DNA of 31,875 nt from JAKLKS01 sp964370855 (GCA_964370855.1 CAYJMF010000056.1:1-31875); one strand, 5' to 3'; shown: positions 8,203-16,818, numbered from the stretch's first letter. Notes: generated from the letters alone by a model not told the origin. Numbers and translations are program-made.

Positions 8203-9893
8203 AGGTGAGGAACGGCCGCGTGCAGTTCGAGACGAGAGGGGACCTCCCCCCGACGGCCATCTCCATCGGGGTGACGGACTGGAACCACACGGGCTCCTGG
8301 AAGTACATGGAGCCCTTCCACCGGGACATGACGCCGCCCTGCTCCGACCGCTGCCTCTCGGGGATCGACGTCGTGGCGATGATGCGGCGGGTGGAGGCCG
8401 GGGAGTGGGAGGGGGCCGTGCGGGCGGTGATGGCCATGAACCCCTTCCCGTCCCTCACGGGCCGCGTCTGTCCCCACCCCTGCATGACGCCCTGCAACCG
8501 CAAGGCCCACGGGGGAGGCGTGAACATCCGCGGCGTGGAGCGCGAGGTCGGCGACTGGAAGCTCGCCCACAAGGTCCTCCCCCCCCTCCCCCGCGAGTCC
8601 CTCCCCGCGGTCCACGTCGTCGGATCCGGGCCCGCCGGCCTCACCGCGGCGGTGACTCTCCGCACCCTCGGCCATCCCGTGGTCGTCCACGAGGCCGCCG
8701 AGGAGGCCGGCGGGATGCTCCGCTACGGCCTCCCCGGGTTCCGGCTCCCCCTCGACGTCGTCCGTCGGGAGCTCGAGTGGGTGCGGGACCTCGGCGTCGT
8801 CGTCCAGACCGGGACGCCGGTGTTCCGCGGGGACTACGACGCCTTCGGGCCCACCATCATCGCGCTGGGCCTCGGGCGGCCCCGCGAGCTCGGGATCCCC
8901 GGGGAGGACCTCCGGGGCGTCCACGACGCCATCCGCGTGCTGGCGGACATCCGCCGCGACCGCCCCCCCCACCTCGGGGATCGGGTGGCCGTCGTCGGCG
9001 GCGGGAACACCGCCATCGACGCGGCGCGCTCCCTCCTGCGCCTCGGCTCCGAGCCCGTGGTGCTCTACCGCCGCTCGCTCCGCGAGATGCCCGCCGCGCG
9101 GGAGGAGATCGACGAGGCCCGCGAGGAGGGAATCGAGTTCCGCTTCCAGACGGCCCCCATCGGCATCGAGGCCCGCCCCGAGGGCGGCCTCCTCCTCACC
9201 GTGGTCGAGACGGGGCTCGGGGAGCCCGACGCGTCGGGCCGTCCCCGGCCCGTCCCGAAGCCGGGGACGGAGTCCGTCCTCGAGGTGGACGCCGTGGTGC
9301 GCGCCCTGGGGGAGACCCTCTCGATGGAGTTGCTGCCGGAGGGGGTCCGGACCGAGGGCGGGACCGTGGTCACGGACGGCGAGGGGCGGACGGACCGGCC
9401 CGGCGTCTACGCCTGCGGGGACGCGACCCCGGGCCTCGGCCACACCGTGGGGGAGGCCATCCGCGCGGGGAGGCTCTGCGCCGTCGTCCTGCACGAGGAG
9501 ATCGCCGGGGCCCCGCTCCCCGCGGACCATCCGCTCCGACCGCCCCAGGGCCGGGACCCGGAGATCGCGAAGTTCAAGGACCTCAACATGGCCTGGTTCG
9601 ACAGGGAGGCGCCCCAGGCGCCCCACCACCTCGCGCCGGCGCTGCGGACGGCGACCTTCGACCCGGTGGTGGAGGGCTACACCGCGGAGCAGGCCCGCGC
9701 CGAGGCGACCCGCTGCTTCAAGTGCGGGACCTGCACGGAGTGCGACACCTGCTACACCTTCTGCCCCGACTTCGCCATCGTCAAGAAGCCCGAGGGGGGA
9801 TACGCCGTGGATCTCGACTACTGCAAGGGGTGCGGAGTCTGCGTGGAGGAATGTCCCCGCGCCGCGGTGCACCTGAGGAGGGCGACCTCGTGA
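8199..9893 (+). CDS. GltD-like FAD/NAD(P) oxidoreductase fused to an oxidoreductase delta ferredoxin
   Basis: The 564-residue protein joins a GltD-type flavoprotein to a C-terminal dicluster ferredoxin. The N-terminal Cys group (48, 52, 91, 95 and 99) matches the GltD-family Fe-S domain. VGSGPAG (about 141-147) is the FAD dinucleotide fold and VGGGNTAIDAA (about 266) the NAD(P) fold. The YACGDAT motif later contacts FAD. From about residue 507, CFKCGTCTECDTCYTFCP and CKGCGVCVEECP form two clusters in the position of a Por/Vor delta subunit. A GltD-like subunit (PadH) is known in the NAD-linked phenylglyoxylate dehydrogenase of Azoarcus. The fusion would let this enzyme exchange electrons directly with NAD(P)H. 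ATG 8199 overlaps the gamma stop. Confidence 0.87.
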   Translation: MKVRNGRVQFETRGDLPPTAISIGVTDWNHTGSWKYMEPFHRDMTPPCSDRCLSGIDVVAMMRRVEAGEWEGAVRAVMAMNPFPSLTGRVCPHPCMTPCNRKAHGGGVNIRGVEREVGDWKLAHKVLPPLPRESLPAVHVVGSGPAGLTAAVTLRTLGHPVVVHEAAEEAGGMLRYGLPGFRLPLDVVRRELEWVRDLGVVVQTGTPVFRGDYDAFGPTIIALGLGRPRELGIPGEDLRGVHDAIRVLADIRRDRPPHLGDRVAVVGGGNTAIDAARSLLRLGSEPVVLYRRSLREMPAAREEIDEAREEGIEFRFQTAPIGIEARPEGGLLLTVVETGLGEPDASGRPRPVPKPGTESVLEVDAVVRALGETLSMELLPEGVRTEGGTVVTDGEGRTDRPGVYACGDATPGLGHTVGEAIRAGRLCAVVLHEEIAGAPLPADHPLRPPQGRDPEIAKFKDLNMAWFDREAPQAPHHLAPALRTATFDPVVEGYTAEQARAEATRCFKCGTCTECDTCYTFCPDFAIVKKPEGGYAVDLDYCKGCGVCVEECPRAAVHLRRATS

Positions 9894-11116
9894 CCACCCG
9901 CGTGGAAGAACCCGCCGCCGCCCCGACCATCCTCACCGGGAACCAGGCCGCCGCCTGGGGGGCGTACCTCGCCCGGGTGCAGGTGGTGTCGGCCTATCCC
10001 ATCACCCCCCAGACCACGGTCATCGAGACCCTCGCGGACCTCATGAACCGGGCCGACTGGCCCTCGCGGTTCGTGAACGTGGAATCCGAGCACTCGGCCA
10101 TGGCCGTCTGCATCGGGGCCTCCTACACGGGGGTGCGCTCCTTCACGGCCACCTCCTCCCAGGGCCTCGCCCTCATGCACGAGCTCCTCCACTGGGCCGC
10201 CGGCGGCCGCGTGCCCATCGTCCTGGTCAACGTCAACCGGGCCATGGCGCCGGGCTGGTCCATCTGGACCGATCAGCAGGACTCCCTCTCGCAGAGGGAC
10301 ACCGGCTGGGCGCAGTTCTACTGCTCCAGCGTCCAGGACGTCATGGACCACGTGATCATGGCCTTCCGGATGGCCGAGGAGATCTCCGTCCCCGTGATGA
10401 TCGTCGAGGACGCCTTCGTCCTCTCCCACACGGCGGAGGCCGTGAACGTCCCCGACCGCGCCCTCGTGGACGGCTTCCTCCCCCCCCGCACGCCGGCCTT
10501 CCAGCTCGACGTGAAGCGGCCCCGGGCCTTCGGGGGCCTGCTCGCGCCGGAGTACTACCAGGAGGTCCGGAAGGACCTCCACGACTCCCTCTGCAGCCTC
10601 GGGACCGTCGCTCCCCGGGTCTACGGCGAGTGGGAGCGGCTCACGGGGCGCTCCTACAGCCCCGTGGAGTCCTGGGGCACGGAGGACGCCGACGTGGTCC
10701 TCGTCACCAGCGGCGCCGTCTCCTCCACGGCCCGGGAGGTCGTGGAGAACCTCCGCCTCCGCCGGAAGAAGGTCGGGCTCGTCCAGATCCGGATGTTCCG
10801 CCCCTTCCCGGGGGAGCGGCTCCGGGAGATCCTGGGGGGCGTGCCGAAGGTCGCCGTCATCGACCGCAACTGCTCCTTCGGCCACCACGGCATCTTCCAC
10901 CAGGAGCTGAAGTCCGCGCTCTACGGCATGGACGCGGCGGATCGGCCCCGGCTCTACGGCTACATCATGGGGCTCGGCGGCCGCGACATCGGCCCGCGGG
11001 CGCTGCAGGAGGTGGTCCGGCTGACGGAGCAGCGCCCCGAGCCCGACCCCGAGACCATGTGGCTCGGCTCCGTCCTCCCCGAGGGCGGGCCCGTCGACGA
11101 GGAGGCCGCCCGATGA
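9890..11116 (+). CDS. Second 2-oxoacid:ferredoxin oxidoreductase, alpha subunit
   Basis: This 408-residue alpha subunit shows SAYPITPQTTVIE (about 35-47), NVESEHSAMAV (about 64-74) and FTATSSQGLALMHE (about 84-97), the conserved domain I elements of pyruvate/2-oxoacid oxidoreductases. DADVVLVTSGAVSSTAREV and FRPFPGERLREIL mark domain II. It is only distantly like the KorA earlier in the operon and matches the Por/Vor/Pad type instead. The GTG at 9890 overlaps the previous stop (GTGA) and the stop overlaps the beta gene (ATGA). Substrate is uncertain. Confidence 0.88.
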   Translation: MTTRVEEPAAAPTILTGNQAAAWGAYLARVQVVSAYPITPQTTVIETLADLMNRADWPSRFVNVESEHSAMAVCIGASYTGVRSFTATSSQGLALMHELLHWAAGGRVPIVLVNVNRAMAPGWSIWTDQQDSLSQRDTGWAQFYCSSVQDVMDHVIMAFRMAEEISVPVMIVEDAFVLSHTAEAVNVPDRALVDGFLPPRTPAFQLDVKRPRAFGGLLAPEYYQEVRKDLHDSLCSLGTVAPRVYGEWERLTGRSYSPVESWGTEDADVVLVTSGAVSSTAREVVENLRLRRKKVGLVQIRMFRPFPGERLREILGGVPKVAVIDRNCSFGHHGIFHQELKSALYGMDAADRPRLYGYIMGLGGRDIGPRALQEVVRLTEQRPEPDPETMWLGSVLPEGGPVDEEAAR

Positions 11117-12012
11117 CCCCCGCCGCCATGCCGAAGCTCGACGCGGCCGAGATCATGCACCGGGGCCACCTCGCCTGCCCCGGCTGCGCCGCCACCCCGG
11201 CCTACCGGATGGCGCTCAAGGTCCTCGGCCGCAACACCATCGTCACCGCCCCGGCCTGCTGCTTCGCCGTCATCGACGGGGCCTTCCCCCACTCCGCGTC
11301 GGGGGTCCCCTTCCTCCACACCGCCTTCGAGGCCTCCCCGGCCTACGCCAGCGGCGTGCGCGCGGCCCTCGACGTGAAGGGGGAATCGGACACGCAGGTC
11401 CTGGTCTGGGCCGGCGACGGCGGCACCTTCGACATCGGGCTCCAGGCCCTGTCCGCGGCGGCGGAGAGGAACGAGAACCTCCTCTACGTCTGCTACGACA
11501 ACGAGGCCTACATGAACACGGGGATCCAGCGCTCCTCGGCCACGCCCCGGGGCGCATGGACCACGACGACGCCGGCGGGCCACACCAAGATCGAGACGAA
11601 GAAGGACCTCGGCGAGATCATGGCCGCCCACCGCATCCCCTACTTCGCCACGGCCAGCATCTCCCACCCCGCCGACCTCGTGGCGAAGTTCGAGAAGGCG
11701 AAGAAGCTCCGCGGCTTCCGGATGATCCACTACTTCTCCCCCTGCCCCACGGGATGGAAGGCCGACTCCCGCCACATGGTCGAACTCGGCCGCCGCGCCG
11801 TGGACTCCGGGCTGTTCCCCCTCTACGAGGTCTTCGACGGCGAGAGGCTCGTCATCAACCACCGCCCCGCGTGGACGCCCCTCAAGGAGTACACCTCGCT
11901 CCAGGGCCGCTTCAAGCACTTCAAGGACGAGGACCTCGCCGCCATGGAGGCGGAGGCGAGGGCCGCGTGGGAGAGGCTGGAGCACCGGGCGAGGTTGAAC
12001 GCGGGGCCGTAG
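11113..12012 (+). CDS. Second 2-oxoacid:ferredoxin oxidoreductase, beta subunit, TPP-binding
   Basis: The 299-residue beta subunit binds thiamine diphosphate through WAGDGGTFDIGLQAL followed by YDNEAYMNTGIQRS, the PorB-type signature. Four Cys in LACPGCAA, TAPACCF and FSPCPTGW match the usual cluster-binding places. It completes a gamma/delta-flavin/alpha/beta enzyme. The stop at 12010-12012 is followed within eight bases by a strong hairpin, so this is the last gene of the operon that began at 436. Confidence 0.9.
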   Translation: MTPAAMPKLDAAEIMHRGHLACPGCAATPAYRMALKVLGRNTIVTAPACCFAVIDGAFPHSASGVPFLHTAFEASPAYASGVRAALDVKGESDTQVLVWAGDGGTFDIGLQALSAAAERNENLLYVCYDNEAYMNTGIQRSSATPRGAWTTTTPAGHTKIETKKDLGEIMAAHRIPYFATASISHPADLVAKFEKAKKLRGFRMIHYFSPCPTGWKADSRHMVELGRRAVDSGLFPLYEVFDGERLVINHRPAWTPLKEYTSLQGRFKHFKDEDLAAMEAEARAAWERLEHRARLNAGP

Positions 12013-12019
12013 GAGGGGA

Positions 12020-12044
12020 GGGGGGGAGAGGCTCTCTCCCCTCC
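12020..12044 (+). terminator. Probable terminator hairpin of the kor-hdr operon
   Basis: Bases 12020-12030 pair with 12034-12044 in an 11-bp stem (one G-T pair) closed by a three-base loop, seven bases after the final operon stop. No T-run follows, so it would be an atypical intrinsic terminator or an RNA-stabilising end structure. The rest of 12045-12281 shows no gene. Confidence 0.55.
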
Positions 12045-12281
12045 GCCCCACGATGGTGGTCTCCCGGGCGTGGAGGGAGGGGCTTCCCACCGACGGGGGC
12101 CGTGGACGGAAGGCTCGAAGGGACCACCATCCTACCCCCTCTCCCGGATTCCGGGGATGGCCGGCAGTTCAGCGGCGGACCGCGAGCATCGCTGGAATCG
12201 GCCTCGGTGCTCCTTCCTGGCGGCGGCGGAGTACCATGGCCGGAGCGGCGCAAGGGAGCGCCGCCGCGGAGGGACCCGCCC

Positions 12282-13916
12282 ATGCGCTCACCAGTTCTCG
12301 CCGCTGTCCTTCTCGGCCTCGGTGCGGTGGTAGGGGCCGGGGTCACCCTTCTCATCCAGTCCGGGCCGCCGCCCGTTACGCAAGCACCTTCCGCATCGTC
12401 TTCGGCGGCAGGGCATCCCGGCACGGGGAAGGAGGCGGAACCCTCGGTCCCGGGACCGGGCCTCCTCCCGACCGTCACTCCCCCGGATTCCACGGCGCTT
12501 CAAGACCTCGGCGTCCGGCCGCAGGAGTGGTCCTTCCTCCGGGGGGCCCTCGTACAGGAGAGGGAGCGGCAGGAGGCCGGACGCATGGACCCCGCCCTCG
12601 GCGGCCTGGAGGTGTTGCGTAGGGTGGCGGTGTCGGGAGTCGATCCGTTGACCCTGTTGGAGAACTACGACGCTGTCCGGGCCAGGATCCGGGTCGAGGG
12701 AGGCCGACAGTCCATCGAGGCCCCCGCCGACGGCTCCCCGGTGAATCTCGAAGCGGAGGCAGGCGACTCCGTCATCGTCGAGTTCGGCGCCGGGACCTTC
12801 ACCATCGACCGGAGGAGCCGGGAATGGATGAACGTCCGCCAGGGCATTCGCTCCCTCGAGATCCGGGGAGCGGGCATGGACCGGACCATCCTCACCGGGT
12901 CCCTGAGGAACATTTTCTCCGTCTGGCAGGATGCCGCCTTCGAGAACCTCGTCGTCCGGGACCTGACCCTGGGCGCCGGGGCCGAGGAAGGCACGCTCCT
13001 CGATGTCCAGGGCCGGGTTTCGGCCGCCATGGAGAACGTTCGCATCAGCGGGTGGAGCAGTGGAGGGTACAGCGGCGCGATCGGAGTCTCGGGGAGCGCC
13101 ATCTTCTGCGCCCGGGGCTGCGAGTTCCTCGGCGGAGCCGATGGCGGCCTCTTCGTCCTCTCCGTCCGGGGCCTCGCGCTCGCGGTGTTCGAGAAGTGCC
13201 TCTTCGCGGACGTAGAGGAAGCCGTGGTCGGCACGGACGGTCGGGCGTCCGGGAGCGCCGTCCGCCTCATCGACTGCACCTACGAGAACTCCGCCGTCGT
13301 GAGCCGCCGCATGGAAAGCGGCAAGGGGAAGACCGCCTTCGCCGTCGCCGTACGAGGCGGGAAGGTCGCGCTCGGCCCGACCGACCTCACCGACGAGAAG
13401 CGCAGAACCCTCTGGGGCGCTCCTTTCCTTGCGTCCCTGGACGGAGTCGTTTTCGGGCCGGGAAAGCCGCCCTGCACGCTGGAGGAGCTCCTTGCCGTGC
13501 TGGACCGGGTTCTTGTGGACCCCACGGAGGTCGTTTTCGGCGTGAGGTACCTCGGGCCGGGCGGAACCGGTCCGGCCCGGTTCGGGGTCCGGCTCCTCGA
13601 CCGCTCCTCATCGGCCGTAGTCTGGCGCGTAGTGGGCGCCGACGGCACGAACCTCGAGAGGTCGCCCCGGAACCCCGGGGGCGGTTGGAACCCGCCGAAG
13701 GCAGCGGCCCTGGAAAGCACAGGCCTGGCGGCGGCGATTCGGACCTCGGAGGTACCTCTTTCGGCCGCGGCGTCGGAGGCGGCGCTGACCGGCGGGGGCT
13801 CCGACGACGGGGCGACGCCCCACCTCTACGTCCGGCCTTCCATGATCGGATCGCCGATGTGGATTGTGGACGTCTCGACGGGGAAGGTCCTGTCGGGAGG
13901 CACGGTCGGGAAGTAG
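12282..13916 (+). CDS. Secreted or membrane-anchored right-handed beta-helix protein
   Basis: The 544-residue protein starts at ATG 12282 behind GGAGGG. Residues 1-27 are a hydrophobic N-terminal segment (signal peptide or anchor), followed by a Pro/Ser/Ala-rich linker to about residue 65. From about 150 to 370 the sequence has short regularly spaced beta-rich turns (SLEIRGAGMDRTILTGSL, LVVRDLTLGAG, MENVRISGWSS, FEKCLFADVEEAV, LIDCTYENS), as in pectate-lyase-like parallel beta-helix proteins. No catalytic residues can be assigned. It is likely periplasmic or surface-exposed. It is preceded by a 237-base gene-free gap after the terminator, so it is probably transcribed on its own. Confidence 0.75.
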   Translation: MRSPVLAAVLLGLGAVVGAGVTLLIQSGPPPVTQAPSASSSAAGHPGTGKEAEPSVPGPGLLPTVTPPDSTALQDLGVRPQEWSFLRGALVQERERQEAGRMDPALGGLEVLRRVAVSGVDPLTLLENYDAVRARIRVEGGRQSIEAPADGSPVNLEAEAGDSVIVEFGAGTFTIDRRSREWMNVRQGIRSLEIRGAGMDRTILTGSLRNIFSVWQDAAFENLVVRDLTLGAGAEEGTLLDVQGRVSAAMENVRISGWSSGGYSGAIGVSGSAIFCARGCEFLGGADGGLFVLSVRGLALAVFEKCLFADVEEAVVGTDGRASGSAVRLIDCTYENSAVVSRRMESGKGKTAFAVAVRGGKVALGPTDLTDEKRRTLWGAPFLASLDGVVFGPGKPPCTLEELLAVLDRVLVDPTEVVFGVRYLGPGGTGPARFGVRLLDRSSSAVVWRVVGADGTNLERSPRNPGGGWNPPKAAALESTGLAAAIRTSEVPLSAAASEAALTGGGSDDGATPHLYVRPSMIGSPMWIVDVSTGKVLSGGTVGK

Positions 13917-13923
13917 GTGGATC

Positions 13924-13936
13924 GGGAATCCCGTCC
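13924..13936. promoter_or_regulatory. GGGAATCCCGTCC intergenic palindrome, copy 1
   Basis: GGGAATCCC is a perfect 9-bp inverted repeat here, followed by GTCC. It lies 40 bases before the GTG of the 13977 gene. The same 13 bases recur at 16806-16818 ahead of the ABC-exporter permease, and an inverted copy of the core is at 19293-19302. A shared operator is possible. Confidence 0.35.
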
Positions 13937-13976
13937 GCCAGGGCGCCCCCGCCCTCCCCCGCCGTATACTCCCCCC

Positions 13977-14339
13977 GTGCCCCGCTCCCGCGCCCTCCTC
14001 CTCGGACTCCTCTCGACCGCCGTCCTCGGCGCCGGCGCGCTGGCCGCGGCGCGCCACCCCTCGGTCGAGCCGGCCCTCGTCTACGCCGACGGGCTGCTCT
14101 GGGTGGAGACGCCGGACTGGGCCTACTCCTTCGACGCGGTCTGGCGGGCCGAGTCCCTCCACGACCTCCGCGTCGACGCGGGGAGGAGGGAGAACGTCAT
14201 CGCCTCCCGCCCCGCGGAGGCGGCGCGGTACCGGGGGGTGCTGCTGCGGAGGATGCGCCTGCACCGGGTCGAGGAGATCCCGAGGGAGGCCTCGGAGGCC
14301 GTGGAGTCGCTTCGGCGGCTCGGCTACGTCGGGAAGTAG
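13977..14339 (+). CDS. Small exported hypothetical protein
   Basis: This 120-residue protein begins with a basic-hydrophobic signal-like segment (VPRSRALLLGLLSTAVLGAGALAA-type, about 25 residues) after GTG 13977. The frame is open upstream to 13917, but the upstream residues are Pro/Arg-rich and do not look coded. A TATACT -10-like box at 13965-13970 ends only six bases before the GTG, which would suit a leaderless mRNA. The C-terminus SLRRLGYVGK resembles the LRxLGY ending common in bacterial sulfatase-like and repeat proteins. Its function is unknown. It converges with the lipoprotein gene on the opposite strand, leaving 18 bases between them. Confidence 0.6.
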   Translation: MPRSRALLLGLLSTAVLGAGALAAARHPSVEPALVYADGLLWVETPDWAYSFDAVWRAESLHDLRVDAGRRENVIASRPAEAARYRGVLLRRMRLHRVEEIPREASEAVESLRRLGYVGK

Positions 14340-14357
14340 CGCCCCCGCGCCCCGCCC

Positions 14358-14618
14358 CTACTCGCCGGGGTAGACCGTGAGGTTCCGCCAGCAGTCGGCC
14401 ACGTGGTCCTCGAAGTCCGCGGGGAGCGACGCCACGCGGTCCGACGTCCTCTCCACCTGGTCGGCGAAGCAGTCCGAAGCCCACGTGAAGGGCACCTCCA
14501 TCCCCTTCGGGTCGAGGGGGATGCAGGTCCTCGCGAAGAAGCAGCCCGGCAGGGCCGCGGCGGCGGAGAGGAGGAGGAGGGCACCGGCGAGCCTGCGGGA
14601 TCGGGCCATGCCCCCCAT
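14358..14618 (-). CDS. Small lipoprotein
   Basis: The 86-residue product has an Arg-containing N-terminus, a hydrophobic stretch and a lipobox LPGC near residues 23-26, so it should be lipidated at Cys26. The mature part contains three further Cys and ends WRNLTVYPGE. ATG 14618 comes one base after the stop of the lolD-like gene (TAGGATG), so translation is probably coupled. It is encoded next to a LolD/LolC exporter, and that location fits a lipoprotein that is a substrate of, or functions with, that system. No family is recognised. Confidence 0.7.
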   Translation of the reverse strand: MGGMARSRRLAGALLLLSAAAALPGCFFARTCIPLDPKGMEVPFTWASDCFADQVERTSDRVASLPADFEDHVADCWRNLTVYPGE

Positions 14619-14619
14619 C

Positions 14620-15357
14620 CTAACCGGGAACGAGGGAGGCTTCCACCAGCCTCCCCCCCTGGAGCCGCAGGACTCGATCGGCGTCCCGGGCGAGGTGCTC
14701 GTTGTGGGTCACCACCAGGATGGCGCGGTCGGTCCCCCGGAACCCGCGGAGCACGTCCCAGACCCCGCGGCTCGTCTCCGGGTCGAGGTTCCCCGTGGGC
14801 TCGTCGCAGAGGAGGACCTTCGGGTCGTTCATCAGCGCCCGGGCGATGGCCACCCGCTGGCGCTCCCCCCCGGAGAGCTGGGCCGGCCGGTGGTGGGTGC
14901 GCGCGCCGAGCCCCACCTGCTCGAGGAGCTCCCGCGCCCGGTCCCGCCGGGCGCCCCGCACCCGCAGCCACTCGAGGAGGCCCGCCCGGATGCGGGCGGG
15001 GAGGAGGACGTTCTCCAGGGCCGTCAGCTCCGGGACGAGGTGGAAGAACTGGAAGACGAACCCCACGGAGGTGTTGCGGATCCGGTCCCGGGCGGCGCCC
15101 CCCCCCGAGAGCCAGGAGGTGCGGTGGTCCGCCCCCCCCACGACCTCCCCGTCCAGTTCCAGGGTCCCCTGGTCCGGGGAATCGAGGAGCCCCAGCAGGT
15201 GGAGAAGCGTCGACTTCCCGACGCCGCTGGCCCCGAGGACGGCCACGATCTCCCCCCGGGCGAGGTCGAGGTCGAGGCCCTGGAGGATGCGGATCTCCAC
15301 CCCGCCGCTGCGGTAGGAGTGGTGGAGGTCCCGGGCCCGGTAGAGGGGCTCACTCAT
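14620..15357 (-). CDS. lolD: LolD-type ABC transporter ATP-binding protein
   Basis: This 245-residue ATPase of the LolD/MacB group has Walker A GASGVGKST (about 42-50), a Q-loop in FVFQFFHL (about 100-107), signature LSGGERQR, Walker B VLLCDEPTGNLD and the H-loop VTHN. In the family it powers release of lipoproteins from the inner membrane to LolA, or drives a related MacB-like mechanotransmission. It overlaps the permease gene by eight bases and is followed directly by the lipoprotein gene, forming a three-gene minus-strand operon (permease, ATPase, lipoprotein). Confidence 0.88.
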   Translation of the reverse strand: MSEPLYRARDLHHSYRSGGVEIRILQGLDLDLARGEIVAVLGASGVGKSTLLHLLGLLDSPDQGTLELDGEVVGGADHRTSWLSGGGAARDRIRNTSVGFVFQFFHLVPELTALENVLLPARIRAGLLEWLRVRGARRDRARELLEQVGLGARTHHRPAQLSGGERQRVAIARALMNDPKVLLCDEPTGNLDPETSRGVWDVLRGFRGTDRAILVVTHNEHLARDADRVLRLQGGRLVEASLVPG

Positions 15358-16753
15358 GGTGAAGGCTCTCCACGGGATCCAGCGTGGAGGCGCGCACCGC
15401 GGGGAGCAGGCTCCCGAGGAGGGCGAAGACCACCGCCCCGGCGCAGATGGAGACCACGAAGGGGCCCTTCACGTCGATGGGGAGCTGTTCGAAGCGGTAG
15501 ACGCTCTCGGGGAAGAGGTCGATGCCCATGTCGCGGAGCCCGTCGATGATCCCCTGGATGTTGGAGGTGATGGCGAGGCCGAGGGCCAGGCCGGTCCCGG
15601 CGCCGATGGCGCCGATGAAGAACCCGTTGCCGATGAAGACCGCCGAGGTCCCCGCCACGGAGGCCCCCAGCGCCCGGAGGACGCCGATCTCCCGCGTCTT
15701 CTCCACCACGAGCATGGACTGCGTCGAGCCGATGAGGAAGGCCACCACGATGAAGGAGAACCCCGTGATGACGATGAGGAGGGCCCTCTCGTTCTCCACG
15801 GCGTTGAGGATGGTCCGGTTGAGGTCCTTCCAGGTCTTCACCTCGATGGGGATCGGCTCCACCCTCCCTCCCGGGAGGAGGGTCGATCGCACGAGGTCCG
15901 AGGGGGTGCCGTCCTTCCCGTCCCGGGCGAGGAGCTCGATGGCCTCCTTCACCCGGTCGCAATCGTCGGCGTCGGAGATGAGCAGGCGGATGGCGTCGGC
16001 CTCCCGCCGGATGCCCTCCTTGAAGAAGGACCGGGCGTCGCGGCGGTCCATGAGGATGATCTCGTCGAGGTCGTAGTCCCCCGTGGTGAAGAAGCCGGTG
16101 ACGGTGAAGAGCTCCTGCTGCGCCACGAACTCCGTGCCCGTGCCCGCGCCGCCCGTGTCGTCCTTCGTGCGGAAGGTGGGGATCTGGAGGCGGTCGCCGA
16201 GGTTGAGACGGAGCTTGTCCTTGAGGACCCGCCCCACGATGACCCCCTGCTTCTCGGGCCGCTGGCGGCGGTCCATGGACCGCACCGAGTCCGGCGTCCG
16301 GAAGGGCTGCTCCGGGGTCGCCGACTCCATGAGGGAGAGGGGGCTGTCCGGCGTCTTCCCGCGGCGGAGCTTGGAAGTGAGGTCGGAGACCCGGTTCTCC
16401 CGGGCGGCGTCGATGCCGATGACCTTGGCGGGCAGCCCCTGGGAGAGCCTGCGCCCCTCCGGCGCCACGAGGGTCATGGCGTAGACCACGGGGGAGGCCT
16501 CGACGACGCCGGGGACGCGGCGCTTGAGCTCCTCGCAGAGCTTCTCCGCGTCGAGGTCGTACCAGGGCTGGACGACCACGGGGGTGGTGTTCCCCACGAG
16601 GGAACGCTTGAGCCGGGTCTGGAACCCGTCCATGACCCCCACCACCACGATGACGAGCCCGACCCCGAGGGTGACCCCGAGGATGCCCAGCGTGGTGGAC
16701 ACCTTGTGGAACCAGAGGTACCGGAGGGAGAGGAAGGGGACGTAGCTCTTCAA
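15350..16753 (-). CDS. LolC/LolE-type ABC transporter permease (FtsX family)
   Basis: The 467-residue permease has one N-terminal membrane helix (about 20-42), a large periplasmic region and three C-terminal helices (about 325-455), the FtsX/MacB topology. The motif TREIGVLRALGAS marks the coupling region, and LDPVESLHHE at the end matches the PxExL tail of the family. The best start is TTG at 16753, because MKSYVPFLSLRYL is the normal LolC-type opening. A canonical ribosome site is weak there. Only one permease gene is present, so a homodimer is likely rather than LolC plus LolE. A GGGAATCCC palindrome lies about 50 bases upstream. Confidence 0.85.
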   Translation of the reverse strand: MKSYVPFLSLRYLWFHKVSTTLGILGVTLGVGLVIVVVGVMDGFQTRLKRSLVGNTTPVVVQPWYDLDAEKLCEELKRRVPGVVEASPVVYAMTLVAPEGRRLSQGLPAKVIGIDAARENRVSDLTSKLRRGKTPDSPLSLMESATPEQPFRTPDSVRSMDRRQRPEKQGVIVGRVLKDKLRLNLGDRLQIPTFRTKDDTGGAGTGTEFVAQQELFTVTGFFTTGDYDLDEIILMDRRDARSFFKEGIRREADAIRLLISDADDCDRVKEAIELLARDGKDGTPSDLVRSTLLPGGRVEPIPIEVKTWKDLNRTILNAVENERALLIVITGFSFIVVAFLIGSTQSMLVVEKTREIGVLRALGASVAGTSAVFIGNGFFIGAIGAGTGLALGLAITSNIQGIIDGLRDMGIDLFPESVYRFEQLPIDVKGPFVVSICAGAVVFALLGSLLPAVRASTLDPVESLHHE

Positions 16754-16805
16754 GGGAGGGATCCCGCCGGTGCCCGAGGTCTCGTCGGCCCCGTGGGATG
16801 GAACC

Positions 16806-16818
16806 GGGAATCCCGTCC
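16806..16818. promoter_or_regulatory. GGGAATCCCGTCC intergenic palindrome, copy 2
   Basis: This is identical over 13 bases to 13924-13936 and again contains the perfect inverted repeat GGGAATCCC. It is 53 bases upstream of the permease start on the minus strand, about the distance of a promoter operator. Chance occurrence is possible in GC-rich DNA but unlikely for 13 matching intergenic bases. Confidence 0.35.

Noticed and set aside
14377..15549. Plus-strand frame opposite the LolD gene
   Set aside because: It has no recognisable domain, and the minus strand has every ABC ATPase motif in order.
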